DNA of 64,000 nt. Source: Ignatzschineria cameli. Lineage in GTDB: Bacteria; Pseudomonadota; Gammaproteobacteria; Cardiobacteriales; Wohlfahrtiimonadaceae. A program made the position numbers and the translations under genes. The stretch lies in assembly GCF_003121895.1 (NCBI RefSeq), contig NZ_QEWW01000005.1:1-64000 (forward strand), given 5' to 3'. Positions 9,482 through 18,323 of the stretch are shown piece by piece (position 1 is the first letter of the stretch; each line of letters opens with the position of its first letter). A model generated the notes under the pieces. The model was given only the letters and a program-made list of their open reading frames with translations. It was not told the origin of the DNA and did not search any database.

Positions 9482-11110
9482 TTAATCCTCAATATCAACT
9501 TGATTGAAGTTATGAGTTCCCAATGGATCGATGACATAATTGACCACCTCTTTTCGAACCGGCATATAGACGGTCGAGTGAGCAATATTGAGCACAGGCT
9601 GCTCTCGATGTTGGATCTCTTGCGCACGCTGATAGAGCGCAACACGTTGATCATGATCTGTTGCGGCTTTTGCTTCCGCTAAGATCTCATCAAACTCACT
9701 ATTACACCAGTTAGAGTAGTTTGATCCTGCCTCTGCGGCCACACAGCTTAAAAGAACTGAGAAGAAGTTGTCAGGATCCCCATTATCACCGGTCCAACCC
9801 ATCAATGCTGTATCGTGTTCACCATTACGAAGACGCGTTAAATACTCGCCCCACTCATAGGTGACAATATTAGCTTTAACACCGATCTTCTCCCAGTCAG
9901 ATTGAATCATCTCTGCCATTCTACGGGCATTAGGGTTATAAGGACGCTGTACCGGCATTGCCCAGAGCGTTACCTCAAAGCCATCCGGTAATCCCGCCTC
10001 CGCTAAAAGTGCTTTAGCTGCTGCAGGATCATATTCATAATCAACAATCTCATCGTTATAGCCCCACATTGTCGGAGGGATAAAGTTTTTCGCCGCTTCT
10101 CCATTTCCCTGGAAAATTGCATCGATAATATCAGCCTTATTAACCGCTAGACTTAAGGCTTTACGTACCTCTAACTTATCTAAAGGCGGTTTATCCATAT
10201 TGAAAGCAAGATAGCCAATATTGAGTCCTGTTAACTCTTTCACATCAATATCGGAGCTTGCGCGCATCTTCTCAAGATCGGCAAGATTAGGGTATGGCAT
10301 AACATGGCACTCACCCTTTTGTAACTTTGCAAAACGAACTGAAGCATCGGGAGTAATTGAGAAGATTAGACGATCAAGTTTAGCCGGCTCCCCAAAATAA
10401 TCTTTAAATTTCGTAAAGAGGATACGGGAATCTTGCTCATAGGCTCTAAATTGGAATGGGCCTGTCCCAATCGGTTTAAGATCAATCTCCTCAGGCTTCC
10501 CTTTCGCTAAGAGAACCTCACCATATTCTGCTGATAAAATAGAGGCAAATGCCATCGCTAAATTGGCTAAAAAGGGTGATTCAGGCGAGGTTAATGTGAT
10601 TTTAACGGTATGATCATCAACCTTCTCGACCGATTCTATCAACTCAGGGAATCCCATCGATTCAAAATACTCAAATTGACGACTCGAAATATTATGATAG
10701 GGATGCTCAGGGTTCATCTGTCTTTCAAAAGTGAAAATCACATCATCGGCATTAAAGTCCCGAGTCGGTTTAAAGTCCTTATTACTATGAAATTTGACCC
10801 CTTTTCGGAGATGGAATGTGTACTCTTTGCCATCTTCACTCACATCCCAAGATTCTGCTAAACCAGGTTCAAGTTCTGTAGTGCCTAAGACAAACTCGGT
10901 TAATCGGTTATAAAGTGGAATACCGCTGGCATCAAATGTTGTCCCTGATGATGCTAATTGGGGATTAAAAGTCTCTGGTGAAGCTTCTGAACAGTAGACT
11001 AATGTGGAGGCTTGCGCCGTTCCTAAAAGTAGCGCACCACCAACAGTAATCGTGGCTACAGCTCTTTTAACGCCTAATGAGAGGCGCGTTAATAGATGTT
11101 CTTTCCTCAT
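9482..11110 (-). CDS. dppA: Dipeptide-binding protein DppA
   Basis: Periplasmic binding protein (SBP family 5) for dipeptides, also known to bind haem in some gammaproteobacteria. I place the start at the ATG at 11110, which has GGAGAAAGT just upstream, giving 542 residues; a longer frame begins 33 bases earlier without a good ribosome site. A twin-basic, hydrophobic signal peptide ends near ...AQAS. The family opening [19 protein letters not shown] is clear. It is the first gene of the dpp operon and is preceded by six 11 bp repeats at 11137-11202. Confidence 0.92.
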   Translation of the reverse strand: MRKEHLLTRLSLGVKRAVATITVGGALLLGTAQASTLVYCSEASPETFNPQLASSGTTFDASGIPLYNRLTEFVLGTTELEPGLAESWDVSEDGKEYTFHLRKGVKFHSNKDFKPTRDFNADDVIFTFERQMNPEHPYHNISSRQFEYFESMGFPELIESVEKVDDHTVKITLTSPESPFLANLAMAFASILSAEYGEVLLAKGKPEEIDLKPIGTGPFQFRAYEQDSRILFTKFKDYFGEPAKLDRLIFSITPDASVRFAKLQKGECHVMPYPNLADLEKMRASSDIDVKELTGLNIGYLAFNMDKPPLDKLEVRKALSLAVNKADIIDAIFQGNGEAAKNFIPPTMWGYNDEIVDYEYDPAAAKALLAEAGLPDGFEVTLWAMPVQRPYNPNARRMAEMIQSDWEKIGVKANIVTYEWGEYLTRLRNGEHDTALMGWTGDNGDPDNFFSVLLSCVAAEAGSNYSNWCNSEFDEILAEAKAATDHDQRVALYQRAQEIQHREQPVLNIAHSTVYMPVRKEVVNYVIDPLGTHNFNQVDIED

Positions 11111-11136
11111 ACTTTCTCCTTTATCGATCCTTCTAT

Positions 11137-11202
11137 TGATCACTGACTGATCACTGATTAATCATTCGCTGATCATTCGTTGATCATTTTTTGATAATGA
11201 CA
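11137..11202. repeat. Six 11 bp repeats with phased TGATCA sites upstream of dppA
   Basis: Units begin at 11137, 11148, 11159, 11170, 11181 and 11192 with consensus TGATCAYTNNN. The palindrome TGATCA is intact at 11137, 11148, 11170 and 11181, so these sites lie on the same face of the helix. Each also contains a Dam-type GATC. The tract begins 26 bases upstream of the dppA start codon, in its leader or promoter region. Confidence 0.8.
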
Positions 11203-11370
11203 AGTCATCACAAGACTTAGCCCTTATCATCTCTCCGGGTTAATGTGATACCTTTTAGGCATCTATTTATAGTTATTATTGTTTAAAATATGTAACAACA
11301 TATTAATCGACAACACTTTCATAATTACTCTCTTTCTTCTAAAAATGCAAGCATCGGGCGAAGCACTCCC

Positions 11371-12156
11371 TTATCCCCACAAAGAGAGGATCCATAAAGA
11401 GAGGGGATTTGAGGGCTCTAATAGAAGTTTGATTGCCATACCGACGCTCATCACAATCAAGAGGGGGCGAATCACTCTCCCCCCATATTTCACCGCAAAT
11501 AGTGCTCCTAACTGTGCGCCGATAAAAGCGCCTAACGCCATTAAGAGCCCTAATAGAACTTGCATCTCTCCAGAAAAGGCGAAGATAAGGAGGGAGCCGA
11601 TATTAGAAGCAAAATTGGCAAGCTTTGTCTCGGCAATGGCATTAACAAGGGTTGATCCGAGTAGTAACACAAAGGCCACCATAAAAAATGAGCCTGTCCC
11701 CGGACCAAAAATACCATCGTAGAAACCTATCAGTGGCACAAAAGTTAAGAGAAAGAGGTTTCTTGAGATCTTTGCTCGCCGCTCTCGTCCATCTAAATTG
11801 GGAGAGAAGAGAAAGTAGACCGCCACTGAAAGCAGCAATATGGGAACAATAATCTGTAGAAAAGTTGCCGGCAATCGCGTCGCTAAAAGTGCGCCCACCA
11901 TACCACCCGCTAAAGCAAGAAAAAAGACCCATTTCGAATGATGCCACTGAATTAATCCTTGCCGGAAGAAAGCGAAGGTTGCCGAAAAGGAGCCTGCGGA
12001 GGATTGTAACTTATTAGTCGCCAATGCTTGTACCGGCGATAGCCCTGCTAAGAGTAGTGCCGGCAGAGTTATTAATCCTCCACCTCCGGCAATGGCATCG
12101 ATAAATCCAGCCACCATTGCGACTAACATTAAAACCAGGAATAACTCTCCTGCCAT
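11371..12156 (-). CDS. TSUP-family (TauE/SafE, YfcA-like) membrane permease
   Basis: Polytopic inner-membrane protein of 261 residues in the TauE/SafE family. The N-terminal signature GFIDAIAGGGGLITLPALLL is present, and a related second half is visible (GFYDGIFGPGTGSFFMVAF), which is the internal duplication of the family. Members export or import organosulfur compounds, sulfite or related anions; the substrate here cannot be read from sequence. No neighbours in the same transcription unit suggest a pathway. Confidence 0.85.
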   Translation of the reverse strand: MAGELFLVLMLVAMVAGFIDAIAGGGGLITLPALLLAGLSPVQALATNKLQSSAGSFSATFAFFRQGLIQWHHSKWVFFLALAGGMVGALLATRLPATFLQIIVPILLLSVAVYFLFSPNLDGRERRAKISRNLFLLTFVPLIGFYDGIFGPGTGSFFMVAFVLLLGSTLVNAIAETKLANFASNIGSLLIFAFSGEMQVLLGLLMALGAFIGAQLGALFAVKYGGRVIRPLLIVMSVGMAIKLLLEPSNPLSLWILSLWG

Positions 12157-12647
12157 AGGTTCCCCTCTTTATCCAATTATTAATTATTAATTATTAAAAT
12201 ATACTGCGAATCATTAAGACTTAAGACCAGATTTATTAAGGTCAGGTCAGATCACCCTTTCTACAATCTTCCCCGCTTTCCGATAGCGATTTGCTACAGT
12301 ATAAAGGGTGATATGGAAGAGAGATCTCTTCACCTTCATCAGAGCGGGAATCAAAGGCGCTCGAGAAGTCAATTTAAGATAGTTAGCAGTGTATCAAACC
12401 TCCTCTATCTCTGAGGAAAAAATAGCTCAAAAGCGAATCTCTCAATCACCTTCGCAAATAGGGTAAAATGGAGTTTAGATAGTGGAGTTTAGATGGTAAT
12501 CGAAGCACAATTGAATCGAAATACAATTGGCGCATAAGAGAAGAAAGGAGCAAAAGAGGTGGGGAAAAAAGTAACGAAGAACTCGCCTCTCCTTTAAAAG
12601 TGCTTATAATTGCTTCTCTCCACACTTATAAGTAGGTAAAGCAGGTT
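12157..12647. other. Divergent intergenic region with several short duplications
   Basis: This 491-base spacer lies between the divergent TSUP permease and the flavoprotein gene. It holds three AATTATT heptamers (12175-12195), a 14-base tandem duplication (TGGAGTTTAGATAG, 12469-12496) and a following imperfect 16-base duplication around ATCGAA..ACAATTG (about 12499-12530). No gene is convincing. Confidence 0.55.
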
Positions 12648-13937
12648 ATGAAATCATCCACATCCCCCACCCATTTTGATCTCATTATTGTTGGTGCCGG
12701 CGCAGCCGGAATGATGGCGGCAAGTTATGCCGGTCGAGCGGGTCTATCTGTTCTTCTGTTAGATCATGCAACAAAGATTGGAGAGAAAATTCGGATAGCC
12801 GGTGGCGGTTTTTGTAACTTCACCAACACCCATATCGATGGCTTTGATGCTGCGCCCTACTATGTTTCAGAAAATCCTAAATTTGTTCGTTACGCGCTCT
12901 CAAACTTCACCGCAAATGATTTTATAGCACTTGTTGAACGCTATCAGATCCCCTATACCGAAAAACATCGCGGGCAACTCTTCTGTGATCGCGAACAGGG
13001 GGCTTCCTCAAAAGATATTATCAATATGCTGCTCAATGAGTGTAATGAGGCAGCCGTCGATTTTCGAACAGGTTGCAAAATTGATGCCATCACAAAGGTG
13101 GGAGAAAACTTTCAGCTAGAGAGTTCTGAAGGATCATTAACAGCTCACTCTTTAATTATTGCAACAGGCGGTTTAGCAATCCCTAAAATAGGGGCGACTG
13201 ACTTTGGCTATCGTGTAGCTAAATCATTTGGTCACTCAATCATTCCCACTCGTCCGGCACTTGTAGCACTCCACTTCGATTTTTGGGAAACAGAAGGATA
13301 TCATGCCCTTGCCGGAATCTCGATACCTGTTGAGATCTCAACACAATCGGGAAAGAGAGCTAAAGATCGCATCCTCTTTGAAGAGGATCTACTCTTTCGC
13401 CACAAAGGGCTCTCAGGACCCGGTATCTTACAGATCTCCAGTTATCTTCTTCCAGGACAAGCGATCACTATCAATTTTGCTCCCGGTATCGATCTGACAA
13501 AAGCGCTATTAGACATTAAGCAGAACAATAGATATCAGATTGAACGCGCCCTGACTACCCTCGTTCCCACATTGCCCAAACGTTTTGTTCAATTTTGGCT
13601 TCAAAAAGCACCTTTTAACACCTACTTAACAACGCCTCTGCCGGAGATTCCCAATAAGATTTTGGAGCGCTTAGGAGAGATGCTCAACCAGTGGCACATC
13701 ATACCGAGTGGTACCGATGGTCATAAAACCGCCGAAGCAACCCGCGGAGGCGTCAATACCAAAGAGCTCAATCCTAAAAGCATGGAGAGTCGTATCGTAG
13801 AGAATCTCTACTTTGTGGGAGAAGTTGTAGATGTTGTCGGCTGGTTAGGAGGATATAATTTTCAATGGGCTTGGGGTTCAGCCGTTTGCGCAGCCACTGC
13901 AATTGTGGCAAAAAGCGAGCAAGGAAGCTCTCAATAA
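12648..13937 (+). CDS. HI0933-family FAD/NAD(P)-binding oxidoreductase (YhiN-like)
   Basis: Flavoprotein of 429 residues. The N-terminal dinucleotide-binding motif IVGAGAAGMMAASYAGRAG is followed by the family signature KIRIAGGGFCNFTN. Toward the C-terminus GGVNTKELNPKSMESR and the closing GEVVDVVGWLGGYNFQWAWGSG-like block are typical of HI0933/YhiN proteins. Their physiological reaction is not well established. The start ATG has only a moderate upstream purine tract (GTAAAGCAGG). Single-gene transcript. Confidence 0.88.
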   Translation: MKSSTSPTHFDLIIVGAGAAGMMAASYAGRAGLSVLLLDHATKIGEKIRIAGGGFCNFTNTHIDGFDAAPYYVSENPKFVRYALSNFTANDFIALVERYQIPYTEKHRGQLFCDREQGASSKDIINMLLNECNEAAVDFRTGCKIDAITKVGENFQLESSEGSLTAHSLIIATGGLAIPKIGATDFGYRVAKSFGHSIIPTRPALVALHFDFWETEGYHALAGISIPVEISTQSGKRAKDRILFEEDLLFRHKGLSGPGILQISSYLLPGQAITINFAPGIDLTKALLDIKQNNRYQIERALTTLVPTLPKRFVQFWLQKAPFNTYLTTPLPEIPNKILERLGEMLNQWHIIPSGTDGHKTAEATRGGVNTKELNPKSMESRIVENLYFVGEVVDVVGWLGGYNFQWAWGSAVCAATAIVAKSEQGSSQ

Positions 13938-14209
13938 GCCCTTGTCAAGAGATTTATAACGGTTTATAGAGAGATAACTTCATATCCGCCAGGAATCTCT
14001 TGAGAAAAATTTTAGATCCTACGACAGCTTTCGATCCCTATTTTTTTTTAGATGTTTATAATAGAGCCTATTAGTCGATCTATTTAAGATCTTCACAACG
14101 ATCTTTACTTTAAATACTCTTTAAATATAAATATGCGTTGTTTTAAAAGTAGCAACTAAAAGTCAGACGGCTTCACGCTACAATGTCTCAATTAATCATA
14201 AAAGGCCTT

Positions 14210-15064
14210 ATGTCTTATAATAGTACCCATAGCCCTAAAATCGGGCAGATGAATCGTTTAACCATCATCGAAAAGAATAAATTAGGATTAATTCTAGAGG
14301 GAGACGTGCTTCTTCCCCATCGCGATATCCCTAAAGGTCAACCCACTCAAGTGGGCAAATGGCTAGACCTTTTTGTCTATCTCGATAATCATGGTCATGC
14401 AATTGCCACGCCTCAGCAACCTTATACCGCTGTCGGGCGCTTTGCCGATCTACAGGTCGTTGAGATCAATGATATCGGTATCTTCCTCGATTGGGGGTTA
14501 CCTAAAGATCTCCTACTCCCTTTTAGTGAAGAGGTTGGAACAGTTCACGCAGGCGACTTTGTCATCGTTTATACCTACATCGATGAAGTATCAGGACGCA
14601 TCACTGCAAGTATGAAGCTTGAGAAATTTTTAGATCAACAGCCGCACCATTACGAAGTGGGAAATCCTGTAGCGCTTATCGTTGAGAGTATGACAGATTT
14701 AGGGGTGAAAGTTATTGTAGATCACACCTATTGGGGGCTGATCTACCATAGTGATGTCAAGAGCGACCTTGAAATTGGGGATGAGATCGAAGGTTTTGTC
14801 AAACATATTCGTGAGGATGGTAAGCTCGATATCGCTGAACAGGCGATCATTAACACACCTGAAGCGCGAGAGTCATTAGAAGAGATGATTATGCGCCGAC
14901 TCAGTGAATATGGCGGTACTCTACCGATCAGCGACAAGAGTTCACCTGATGAGATCCATAAAATTTTAGGGGTTAGTAAATCAGCCTTTAAGCGCGCATT
15001 GGGCTCCCTCTATCGAGAGAGAAAAATCATCATTAAACCAGATGTCGTGATTAAAAAGATCTAA
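14210..15064 (+). CDS. cvfB: CvfB/YitL-like S1 RNA-binding protein
   Basis: Cytoplasmic protein of 284 residues with tandem S1-like beta-barrels and a C-terminal winged-helix segment (ILGVSKSAFKRALGSLYRERKI), as in CvfB/YitL. These proteins bind RNA and affect virulence-factor expression in Firmicutes; the role in proteobacteria is unclear. I chose the ATG at 14210 because AAAGG lies just upstream and the family-like opening PKIGQMNRLTIIEKN then follows after a few residues. An upstream ATG at 14183 has no ribosome site. Convergent with the AGCS gene. Confidence 0.8.
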   Translation: MSYNSTHSPKIGQMNRLTIIEKNKLGLILEGDVLLPHRDIPKGQPTQVGKWLDLFVYLDNHGHAIATPQQPYTAVGRFADLQVVEINDIGIFLDWGLPKDLLLPFSEEVGTVHAGDFVIVYTYIDEVSGRITASMKLEKFLDQQPHHYEVGNPVALIVESMTDLGVKVIVDHTYWGLIYHSDVKSDLEIGDEIEGFVKHIREDGKLDIAEQAIINTPEARESLEEMIMRRLSEYGGTLPISDKSSPDEIHKILGVSKSAFKRALGSLYRERKIIIKPDVVIKKI

Positions 15065-15085
15065 AATTAAATTAACCAATCAACA

Positions 15086-15111
15086 AAAAAAGCGGGTAAT
15101 TCCCGCTTTTT
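15086..15111. terminator. Bidirectional terminator between cvfB and the AGCS gene
   Basis: AAAAAGCGGG-TAAT-TCCCGCTTTTT forms a compact hairpin with A runs on the left and T runs on the right, so it can end transcripts from both convergent genes. Confidence 0.85.
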
Positions 15112-15163
15112 ATATCTTATAGTAACGATATAACAATCTATCGATCTATTACTTAATTATTGC

Positions 15164-16618
15164 TTAATCTCGCTTTCTATCCGGCATCACCCGGAAATAG
15201 GCATCTTCTTGAAACTGAGCTTCTAAATCATCGCTCTGCCAACACTCAATCTCTCCCAACCAAGGGATATCTCTTGCATAAAATTGAGGATCAAATCCCA
15301 ACTTCTTCTGCTCCATATAGTGTTCCCAAAGCGCAACAACCACATGCCTTAAGGAGAAGATCATAATAGAGTTAAGTACCGTGAGTAAGGAGATAAAGAT
15401 CATCGTAATCGCAATTAATGCACTCATATTGATAAAGTAACTCGCAAGAATCACGATAATAAAAAAGAGTTTATAGAGATACTCTACCCATTTACGATTT
15501 TTAAAATAGAGAGCATTCACCATTCCATAGTAAAAACCACTAATGATTGAGGTTAAGGCAAAGAGAATTAAGATAAAGGAGAAGATATAGGGCGCTAATC
15601 CGCCCAGTGAGAGCCCTAATGAAGCTTGCATTAGAAGGATTCCATTGGCCACATTGGGGCTATAGAGTCCTGAAGAGAGAATAATAAAAGCAGAGAGTCC
15701 ACCAATTACAAAGCTATCGATAAACACCCCAAAGCTCTGTAATAAACCCTGTTTTACAGGATGACTTGTATTTGCTGCGGCAGCTGCTGAAGCGGTACTA
15801 CCAATACCAGCCTCATGAGAGATACTTCCCTTCTTAATACCCTCAACAATCGCAATACCAATGCCGCCACCTATCGCTTCCTGAAAACCAAAAGCACTCT
15901 TAATGATCAACCAAAAAAGAGCCGGCAATTCCTGAATATTGAGGAAAATAATGGCAAGAATAATCGCAACATAGAGAAAAAGAGTTATAGAAACCATTAA
16001 TATTGCAATATGAGTTAGCCACCGAACATTTCCTAACACGGTCACTAAAATGATAATAAAGATAGCCCATAAGACGCGATCACCCGTCACTTCACTGTAG
16101 GTACTATGCGCTAATGAGGCAAGAACATTTGCATGGATTCCATTAAAGATAACGATAAAGAGCGCAATAAATATCAGGGCATAAAGCCCCCCTACTTTCG
16201 GCATATTGAGCCCTTTACGAATATAGTAAGCTGGTCCGCCACGATAGAGCCCGCGCTCTTTAGATTTATAGAGCTGAGCTAAGACTGCCTCCGCAAAAGC
16301 TAAAAACATTCCTAAAAAAGCAAAGACCCACATCCAAAAAATGGCGCCTGGCCCACCAATACTGATTGCAAGTGAAACCCCTACGATATTACCGATACCG
16401 ATTCGATTTCCCATACTTAAACTAAAAGATTGAAAAGGGGTAATTCCACTATTATTTTTGCGCTTTTCAAAGAGAAGTTGCTTAATCTCCCTAAAATAAG
16501 GGAGTCGAAAAAAACTAATACGATAGATAAAGTAGAGCGCAACAATAATATAGACCGGTATGAGTAGGCCGAACCAGATATTGGCATCTAGTAAAAAATA
16601 AAATTGTTCTTTGAACAT
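15164..16618 (-). CDS. Alanine/glycine:cation symporter (AGCS family)
   Basis: Sodium-coupled alanine or glycine importer in the inner membrane, 484 residues. The family block near residue 68 (SMGNRIGIGNIVGVSLAISIGGPGAIFWMW) and the HEAGIGSTASAAAAANTSHPVKQG segment are both present. About eleven hydrophobic helices are visible. The ATG has only a modest GGGGGC upstream. It is the only gene of its transcript and adds to the many amino acid importers in this window. Confidence 0.9.
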   Translation of the reverse strand: MFKEQFYFLLDANIWFGLLIPVYIIVALYFIYRISFFRLPYFREIKQLLFEKRKNNSGITPFQSFSLSMGNRIGIGNIVGVSLAISIGGPGAIFWMWVFAFLGMFLAFAEAVLAQLYKSKERGLYRGGPAYYIRKGLNMPKVGGLYALIFIALFIVIFNGIHANVLASLAHSTYSEVTGDRVLWAIFIIILVTVLGNVRWLTHIAILMVSITLFLYVAIILAIIFLNIQELPALFWLIIKSAFGFQEAIGGGIGIAIVEGIKKGSISHEAGIGSTASAAAAANTSHPVKQGLLQSFGVFIDSFVIGGLSAFIILSSGLYSPNVANGILLMQASLGLSLGGLAPYIFSFILILFALTSIISGFYYGMVNALYFKNRKWVEYLYKLFFIIVILASYFINMSALIAITMIFISLLTVLNSIMIFSLRHVVVALWEHYMEQKKLGFDPQFYARDIPWLGEIECWQSDDLEAQFQEDAYFRVMPDRKRD

Positions 16619-17094
16619 TAAGCCCCCAGCACTCTCTTTATAAATTTTATAATCACTACTAACAGTCTATGGAATATTAATTATATGAGTGTCTATAATA
16701 GATAAAAATATGTAAATTTTTATAAACGGCACATATTTATATAACTGCTTTTTAATTATTCTGATTATTTTTTAATCCCATTTAGGCGCTCACAATATTA
16801 ATGTTAAATAACAATTTAATAACTAACTGATTTCCAATTATAATCGACAAATTACCAATAATTTATTGGCCATAGTGTCGATAAAAAACAGGTCAATAGG
16901 GATAAAGAAGAGTATCTAGACCACTGATAAATCAATGTAATCAGACTCCACCTTCACTTAGGTAACCGGTAACATTCTTGCCGATTCTATCTTTAAAATC
17001 GATATTAAGGTGATAAAATGTACCTCTTTTTTTAAAATCTTTTCAAGAAGTTACAGACATTTTATGACATTTTTAGAATCAACTGATCATGAGA
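16619..17094. other. AT-rich spacer upstream of the AGCS gene
   Basis: This 476-base spacer lies between two minus-strand genes. It is very AT-rich and should contain the promoter for the AGCS gene, but I see no clear operator, terminator hairpin or reading frame. Confidence 0.4.
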
Positions 17095-17547
17095 TCATGA
17101 ATCTTTACACAGATTGACAACAACACTCTTTTTAGGCGCCACATCGATCGTCGCAGCAACAGGACAATGGTGCTCTACATGTGCAATCATTGCATCAATC
17201 GTCGCTCGATCCGCTGAAGTAGAGAGATGATAGATAGTACGAATTTCACTAAAACCGATTGGAACCGTTGGATCGCCCATATAACCGGCTGAATCAAAAT
17301 CCCCTTCTACCTCAATATGACAAGATTCATAAGGGATCTTCTTTTGAGCAGCATAAGCATTAAAGACCATTGTTTTACAAGCCCCTAATGCTCCAAGAAG
17401 CAGCTCTACTGGAGTCATCCCCACATTATCACCATAAGGTTTAGGCTCATCTGCGATCACTAAGTGTTCCCGTGCTGTCATCGCAACCTGATATTTCTCC
17501 TTCATTTCACAATTGACTCGATAAACTTTTGCACTTTTCTTCAGCAT
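17095..17547 (-). CDS. OsmC/Ohr-family protein
   Basis: Cytoplasmic OsmC-family protein of 150 residues. The two redox cysteines expected in the family are present: one in LLGALGACKTMVFNAYA and one in HVEHHCPVAATI. Such proteins reduce organic hydroperoxides or act as general thiol-dependent stress proteins. I place the start at the ATG at 17547, which has GGGGAG seven bases upstream; a TTG fifteen bases earlier is less likely. Monocistronic. Confidence 0.87.
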   Translation of the reverse strand: MLKKSAKVYRVNCEMKEKYQVAMTAREHLVIADEPKPYGDNVGMTPVELLLGALGACKTMVFNAYAAQKKIPYESCHIEVEGDFDSAGYMGDPTVPIGFSEIRTIYHLSTSADRATIDAMIAHVEHHCPVAATIDVAPKKSVVVNLCKDS

Positions 17548-17871
17548 ATTAAAACTCCCCAAATTTTAAACGGTGCTACCTTAAGCCCCTCATCGCCAGC
17601 TCTATTTGATTAAATTTATCCTTAAATTTATCCCATTAGATCACAAGCAAGAGTAGCACTCAAAGAACGATAAAAGAGTAAGATTATATCGGCTTTGGAT
17701 CAAAGTAACAGTAAAGTCATAGCAAAATCATAAATGAAACGTCCCCATTTACAATCATCTTTTGTAATACTGTAGCCGATGCTAAAGAATTAATTGACCC
17801 ATCTTTTACCAAAAGTAAGCTACAATGAAAAATCGTAGCATCAATGTAACAGACCTAGGGAGGTTTTAATA
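17548..17871. other. Spacer between the OsmC gene and the Tat mini-gene
   Basis: A 324-base divergent spacer. It contains a two-unit 12 bp duplication (TTAAATTTATCC, around 17607-17631) and a two-unit 11 bp duplication (GTAAAGTCATA / GCAAAATCATA, about 17711-17732). A TACAAT at 17821 could be a -10 element for the downstream gene, but no well-spaced -35 is visible. Confidence 0.4.
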
Positions 17872-18138
17872 ATGGATCGGAAACCATTTCACCCTTCACG
17901 CCGACAATTTCTTAAGATCAGTGCGTTAGTTGCTATTAGCTCAATGACAACGCCGATTTCACACGCCCTTACACTGACCGGCGATAGAGATCAGGATCTC
18001 ATCAATCCACCTAATAGACGCTCTATTTCCTATCAGGGAGATAAGATTCGCTCTCTTGATTTTGACTCCCACTATTTTCCACTGCGAAGCTATCAAATGG
18101 AAACATCTCTTCTTTCGATCTCCCCCGCTCTCTTCTAA
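17872..18138 (+). CDS. Orphan 88-residue protein with a twin-arginine signal
   Basis: Not recognised as a family. The N-terminus carries a Tat motif (SRRQFLK), a hydrophobic segment (ISALVAISSM) and a plausible cleavage site near SHA-LT, leaving a mature part of only about 50 mostly polar residues. The ribosome site AGGGAGG is nearly perfect. The stop codon falls inside a run of 11 bp repeats at 18131-18174. It may be a genuine small exported protein or the 5' remnant of a larger Tat substrate cut short by repeat expansion. I cannot decide from one sequence. Confidence 0.55.
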   Translation: MDRKPFHPSRRQFLKISALVAISSMTTPISHALTLTGDRDQDLINPPNRRSISYQGDKIRSLDFDSHYFPLRSYQMETSLLSISPALF

Positions 18139-18174
18139 TACTTTTCCAATACGTTTCTAATACCCTTTCAATCA
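18131..18174. repeat. 11 bp tandem repeat at the 3' end of the Tat mini-gene
   Basis: Units TCTTCTAATAC, TTTTCCAATAC, GTTTCTAATAC and a degenerate CCTTTCAATCA begin at 18131, 18142, 18153 and 18164. The stop codon of the mini-gene lies inside the first unit. Confidence 0.75.
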
Positions 18175-18243
18175 TTGAAGATCGATAGCAATTATGGCAA
18201 ACGAAAGACAGTAACTCCTGCAGAATACATCTTTTCAGAGAAT

Positions 18244-18276
18244 AAAAAAGGCTGATAGAGAATTTCTCTACCAGCC
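18244..18276 (-). terminator. clpB terminator
   Basis: On the minus strand GGCTGGTAGAGA and TCTCTATCAGCC form a 12 bp stem with one mismatch and a tiny loop, followed by TTTTTTATT. It lies 48 bases after the clpB stop. Confidence 0.88.
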
Positions 18277-18323
18277 CAATCATGATCAGCAAGATCGATC
18301 TTCTAATCTTTAGACAGATAAGA

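Noticed and set aside
9472-9682. Short frames on both strands at the end of dppA
   Set aside because: They lie within or antisense to the conserved C-terminus of DppA and show no independent coding features.
11279-11722. Plus-strand 147-codon frame
   Set aside because: It lies mostly antisense to the TSUP permease, which has strong family signatures, and its own translation is low in plausibility (Pro/Lys/Arg-rich, no family).
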